From the NCBI RefSeq assembly GCF_900078395.1, contig NZ_FKLA01000009.1, positions 1,440,614 through 1,504,613 of the forward strand: a stretch of 64,000 nt of DNA, given 5' to 3'. A program made the translations under genes and the position numbers. This document shows positions 63,163-64,000 of the stretch, piece after piece. Each line of letters opens with the position of its first letter. Position 1 is the stretch's first letter. The stretch is from Anaerotruncus rubiinfantis. Its GTDB lineage: Bacteria; Bacillota; Clostridia; Oscillospirales; Ruminococcaceae. A model generated the notes under the pieces. That model was not told where the DNA came from. It worked only from the letters and a program-made list of their open reading frames with translations, and searched no databases.

Positions 63163-63828
63163 ATGTCAACGGAAGAAAATAGGCGGCAGCTCGTGGAGCT
63201 GGTCACGCAGGAAGTGCTGCGCGCACTCAGCGCGCAGATTTCGCCGGAGGGACCAGCAATTCTGGTCATAGGGGAACCGGAGCTTTTGCCGAAGGAATTT
63301 TTGGAGCGGCATACGGTTTGTTCCCTTGCGCAGTATGCTGGCTGCGAAGAGATGGCGCGGTGGGAGGGGGTATATATCACCGCGTTGACCTGTACGCAGC
63401 TCGCGGATATCGCGCTCGGACGGGACGAGAGTCCCGCTGCCCGCGCCGTGATAAACGTTCTGCTTCAGAAAAAGCCGGTTCGTATGCTGGAAACGGCGCC
63501 CGCTCACCGCAGGATGGATGCCGATCGGGAAAGCGGGCTTTACTGGCGGATGGAAAGCTATGTCGAAACGCTGCGGGAATTTGGCGTGCAGATTTTCGCC
63601 GCGCAGGGAGCTTCGCCAGGCGCGGAGAAAGCAAAGCCCGGGAAACCGCCGCAGACCTTGCCTCCTAAACAACAATCGGGACGGCTGGTCACCGAAGCTA
63701 TGGCGAGAAGCCTGGCTGCGAAGGGAGAAAAGACGGTCGTCCTGGGACCGGAAACAATCGTCACTCCCTCCGCAAAGGATGTGTTCCTGCATGCGGGGAT
63801 AACCGTGCGGCGGGATTTATGTAAATAA
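63163..63828 (+). CDS. Ethanolamine-locus protein of unknown function with targeting helix
   Basis: This 221-residue protein begins with a helix (RRQLVELVTQEVLRALSAQI) of the encapsulation type. The rest has a Rossmann-like strand (AILVIGEPELLPKEF) and a C-terminal KTVVLGPETIVTPSAKD motif, resembling a conserved hypothetical family in clostridial eut and other microcompartment operons. No catalytic residues can be named. AAGGAGG precedes the ATG, 12 bases after pduL. Confidence 0.72.
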   Translation: MSTEENRRQLVELVTQEVLRALSAQISPEGPAILVIGEPELLPKEFLERHTVCSLAQYAGCEEMARWEGVYITALTCTQLADIALGRDESPAARAVINVLLQKKPVRMLETAPAHRRMDADRESGLYWRMESYVETLREFGVQIFAAQGASPGAEKAKPGKPPQTLPPKQQSGRLVTEAMARSLAAKGEKTVVLGPETIVTPSAKDVFLHAGITVRRDLCK

Positions 63829-63854
63829 ACCGGACGGGTATTTGGGAGGTTGCA

Positions 63855-64000
63855 ATGCTTATTTGTGAAGTGATTGGCCATGTGTGGGCGACCAAAAAAT
63901 CGCCGGAATTGGAAGGACAGAAACTGATGGTGGTTCGCGAGACGGAAAGCGGCCGCGGGGGAAACGTCCTTGTGGCGGCTGACCAGGTCGGCGCAGGAGT
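63855..64000 (+). CDS. eutN: Microcompartment vertex protein EutN/CcmL, partial at window end
   Basis: The visible 48 residues (MLICEVIGHVWATKKSPELEG, shortened here) match the pentameric BMC-P vertex proteins that close the shell corners. TTGGGAGG precedes the ATG. The gene continues past the window edge, and further eut genes are expected beyond it. Confidence 0.9.
   Translation, partial: MLICEVIGHVWATKKSPELEGQKLMVVRETESGRGGNVLVAADQVGAG

Overview
The window reads as a chromosomal segment of a fairly GC-rich, strictly anaerobic, gut-type Clostridia (Oscillospirales/Ruminococcaceae-like). The support is strong AGGAGG ribosome sites, some TTG/GTG starts, sigma-A type promoters, selenocysteine genes, molybdenum hydroxylases, an ANTAR-controlled ethanolamine microcompartment locus, and many GC-rich Rho-independent terminators. 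No species can be assigned from the sequence alone.

Layout. 1-7.2 kb: cyclic-di-GMP signalling (a REC/HD-GYP/PAS/GGDEF protein cut by the window edge, an Hpt protein, two diguanylate cyclases) and a dicarboxylate/amino-acid symporter. 7.3-8.9 kb: a yybP-ykoY-like (Mn2+) riboswitch with terminator ahead of a lone sodium-pump decarboxylase beta subunit and a tiny gamma-like protein. 9-15 kb: GntR regulator, guanine deaminase and a three-subunit xanthine dehydrogenase. 15.2-21.6 kb: one operon for a ModE-like regulator, molybdenum cofactor synthesis and the molybdate ABC transporter. 21.8-24.3 kb: RidA, a purine permease and a YheO-type regulator. 24.4-24.95 kb: a non-coding array of unrelated hairpins. 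25-26.2 kb: a ribbon-helix-helix protein, a small unknown protein and a second YheO-type regulator. 26.3-40.9 kb: an anaerobic purine/urate breakdown set (ssnA, ygfK, hyuA, mocA, selenium-dependent xdhD, ygeX, ygeY, ygeW, carbamate kinase). 41-44.4 kb: selA, selB and tRNA-Sec. 44.6-46.7 kb: a small phage lysis remnant ending at a tRNA-Pro 3' fragment. 47-53 kb: a CdaR-type regulator, an opine dehydrogenase-like enzyme and a TRAP transporter. 53-64 kb: the ethanolamine two-component system, an attenuator, and eutA-B-C-L-E-M-M-T, pduL, a Eut-associated protein and the start of eutN.

How it fits together. Purines enter through the NCS2 permease. Guanine deaminase and the molybdenum hydroxylases interconvert purines. 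The molybdate transporter and cofactor genes supply these enzymes. The ssnA/ygfK/hyuA/yge genes, known from studies of bacterial urate use, open and degrade the ring to 2,3-diaminopropionate, pyruvate, ammonia and a carbamoyl group, and carbamate kinase can recover ATP. The eut locus splits ethanolamine inside a protein shell.

The most noteworthy non-coding signals are: a shared palindrome inside three molybdoenzyme/cofactor promoters; a structured attenuator ahead of ssnA with mutually exclusive pairings; an ATAGAAT operator in two facing promoters; the hairpin array; and an ANTAR-type leader with unusual loops ahead of eutA.
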